Assembly: GCA_950075905.1 (NCBI GenBank)
Contig: CATMVR010000337.1
Span: 1-6,031 of the forward strand
Direction of reading: 5' to 3'
Source of the DNA: an uncultured Persicitalea sp.
Lineage (GTDB): Bacteria > Bacteroidota > Bacteroidia > Cytophagales > Spirosomataceae
Length of the DNA stretch: 6,031 bases
The number at the start of each line of letters is the position of its first letter. Within the stretch, counting starts at the first letter, position 1. The notes below the pieces were generated by a model that saw nothing but the letters and a program-made list of their open reading frames with translations, searched no databases and had not been told where the DNA came from. Positions 5,236 to 6,031 of the stretch are shown here, one piece after another. The position numbers and the translations under genes were made by a program.

Positions 5236-6031
5236 ATGGAAAAAAACAGACGTGAGTTTTTGAAAGCTTCCGGGCTTATTGCCGGAGGAATTGCCCTGAG
5301 CCCCCTGGCCACCTACGGCTACAACAGCCAGGTAGACGATACCATCAAAGTAGCCCTGATTGGTTGCGGAGGCCGGGGAACCGGTGCGGCTGCCCAGGCG
5401 CTTAGCACCAAGCAGAACGTAAAACTGGTAGCGATGGCCGATGCCTTCCGCGACCGGCTCGATGCGTCCTACAAAAGCCTTACCTCTAAAAAATATACGG
5501 ATGCTTCGGGAAAAGCCGTAGATGGTACCGTAAAGGTAAACGTACCCGATAGCAACAAATTTGTTGGGTTTGACGCCTACAAGCAGGCTATTGCCCTGGC
5601 AGACGTGGTCATTCTGGCCACACCTCCCGGCTTTCGTCCCTATCACTTCGAGGAAGCCGTTCGTCAGAACAAGCAGGTATTTATGGAGAAACCCGTAGCC
5701 ACTGACGCACCGGGTATCCGCAAAGTGCTGGAAGTAGCCGAAATTGCCAAAAAGAAAAAACTGAACGTAGTGACGGGCCTGCAGCGCCATTATCAGGCCA
5801 ACTACCGCGAGGCCATCAAGCGCATTCAGGACGGTGCCCTGGGCGACATCGTAGGCGGACAGGTATACTGGGTGAGCGGCGGCGTGTGGGTGAAGGATCG
5901 CCTGCCCAGCATGACCGAAATGGAATACCAGATGCGCAACTGGTACTACTTCAACTGGCTGTGCGGCGACCACATCGCTGAGCAACACATTCACAACCTC
6001 GACGTCATCAACTGGGCCAAGGGCACCCACC
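5236..6031 (+). CDS. Gfo/Idh/MocA family oxidoreductase with Tat signal (3' end outside window)
   Basis: ATG 5236 opens a frame that stays open to the window edge (265 codons and one base), so the C-terminus is missing; family members are usually about 350-450 residues. The N-terminus has a twin-arginine signal, NRREFLKASG (4-13), then a hydrophobic run to about residue 27, suggesting export of a folded, cofactor-loaded enzyme. The NAD(P)-binding Rossmann fold follows: KVALIGCGGRGTG (38-50) with the glycine-rich loop, LVAMAD (64-69), then VVILATPP (124-131). The family motif EKP (151-153) contains the lysine usually at the active site. GDHIAEQHIHNLDVINW (244-260) carries the histidines and aspartate of the conserved substrate-pocket segment. 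Exported Gfo/Idh/MocA proteins in Bacteroidota are mostly thought to oxidise or rearrange sugars, glycosides or inositols through NAD-dependent chemistry. The substrate cannot be read from the sequence. The upstream secreted SUMF1-like gene points in the same direction, but the 202-bp gap with a dyad argues against assuming one operon. Confidence 0.92.
   Translation, partial: MEKNRREFLKASGLIAGGIALSPLATYGYNSQVDDTIKVALIGCGGRGTGAAAQALSTKQNVKLVAMADAFRDRLDASYKSLTSKKYTDASGKAVDGTVKVNVPDSNKFVGFDAYKQAIALADVVILATPPGFRPYHFEEAVRQNKQVFMEKPVATDAPGIRKVLEVAEIAKKKKLNVVTGLQRHYQANYREAIKRIQDGALGDIVGGQVYWVSGGVWVKDRLPSMTEMEYQMRNWYYFNWLCGDHIAEQHIHNLDVINWAKGTH

Noticed and set aside
5218..6030. 270-codon antisense frame opposite the Gfo/Idh/MocA gene
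   Set aside because: The plus strand here encodes an unmistakable Tat-signal Rossmann-fold oxidoreductase. The antisense frame is a by-product of codon bias and has no domain.

Overview
The window looks like ordinary chromosomal DNA from a member of Bacteroidota, most likely the order Cytophagales (Spirosomataceae/Dyadobacter-like). This rests on the Bacteroidota-type promoter TTTG-N20-TACATTTG before one gene, AT-rich leaders without an obvious Shine-Dalgarno sequence, the gene families present (DUF6134-like, Uup-like ABC-F, secreted SUMF1-like, Tat-exported Gfo/Idh/MocA), and moderate GC content. The lineage is an inference from style and family content, not from a marker gene.

Layout. Positions 1-358 (+) hold the 3' end of a DUF6134-like gene. 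A roughly 320-bp gap follows, with a questionable 27-codon ORF, a strong hairpin and a good promoter. Positions 680-1195 (+) encode a gamma-carbonic-anhydrase-type hexapeptide protein. A convergent intergenic segment built from TGAATTA/TTCAGAATT units, with an imperfect inverted repeat, separates it from a leftward operon. That operon is a Uup-like ABC-F ATPase (3881-1992) followed after 20 bp by a DedA-family membrane protein (1971-1342). The DedA reading frame is interrupted by one in-frame TAA at codon 99. A divergent promoter region (3882-4040) leads into a rightward secreted SUMF1/FGE-like protein without the catalytic cysteines (4041-5033). After a spacer carrying a perfect dyad comes a Tat-signal Gfo/Idh/MocA oxidoreductase (5236 to the window end, truncated).

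How the genes relate. The ABC-F/DedA pair is probably one transcript. The SUMF1-like and Gfo/Idh/MocA genes are both predicted to act outside the cytoplasm and lie in the same direction, but the 202-bp gap and the dyad mean co-transcription is uncertain. The carbonic anhydrase gene has its own promoter. I see no CRISPR array, complete insertion sequence, tRNA, rRNA or recognisable new multi-gene system. The observations most worth following are the nonsense codon in the DedA gene and the inverted-repeat element between the convergent genes.
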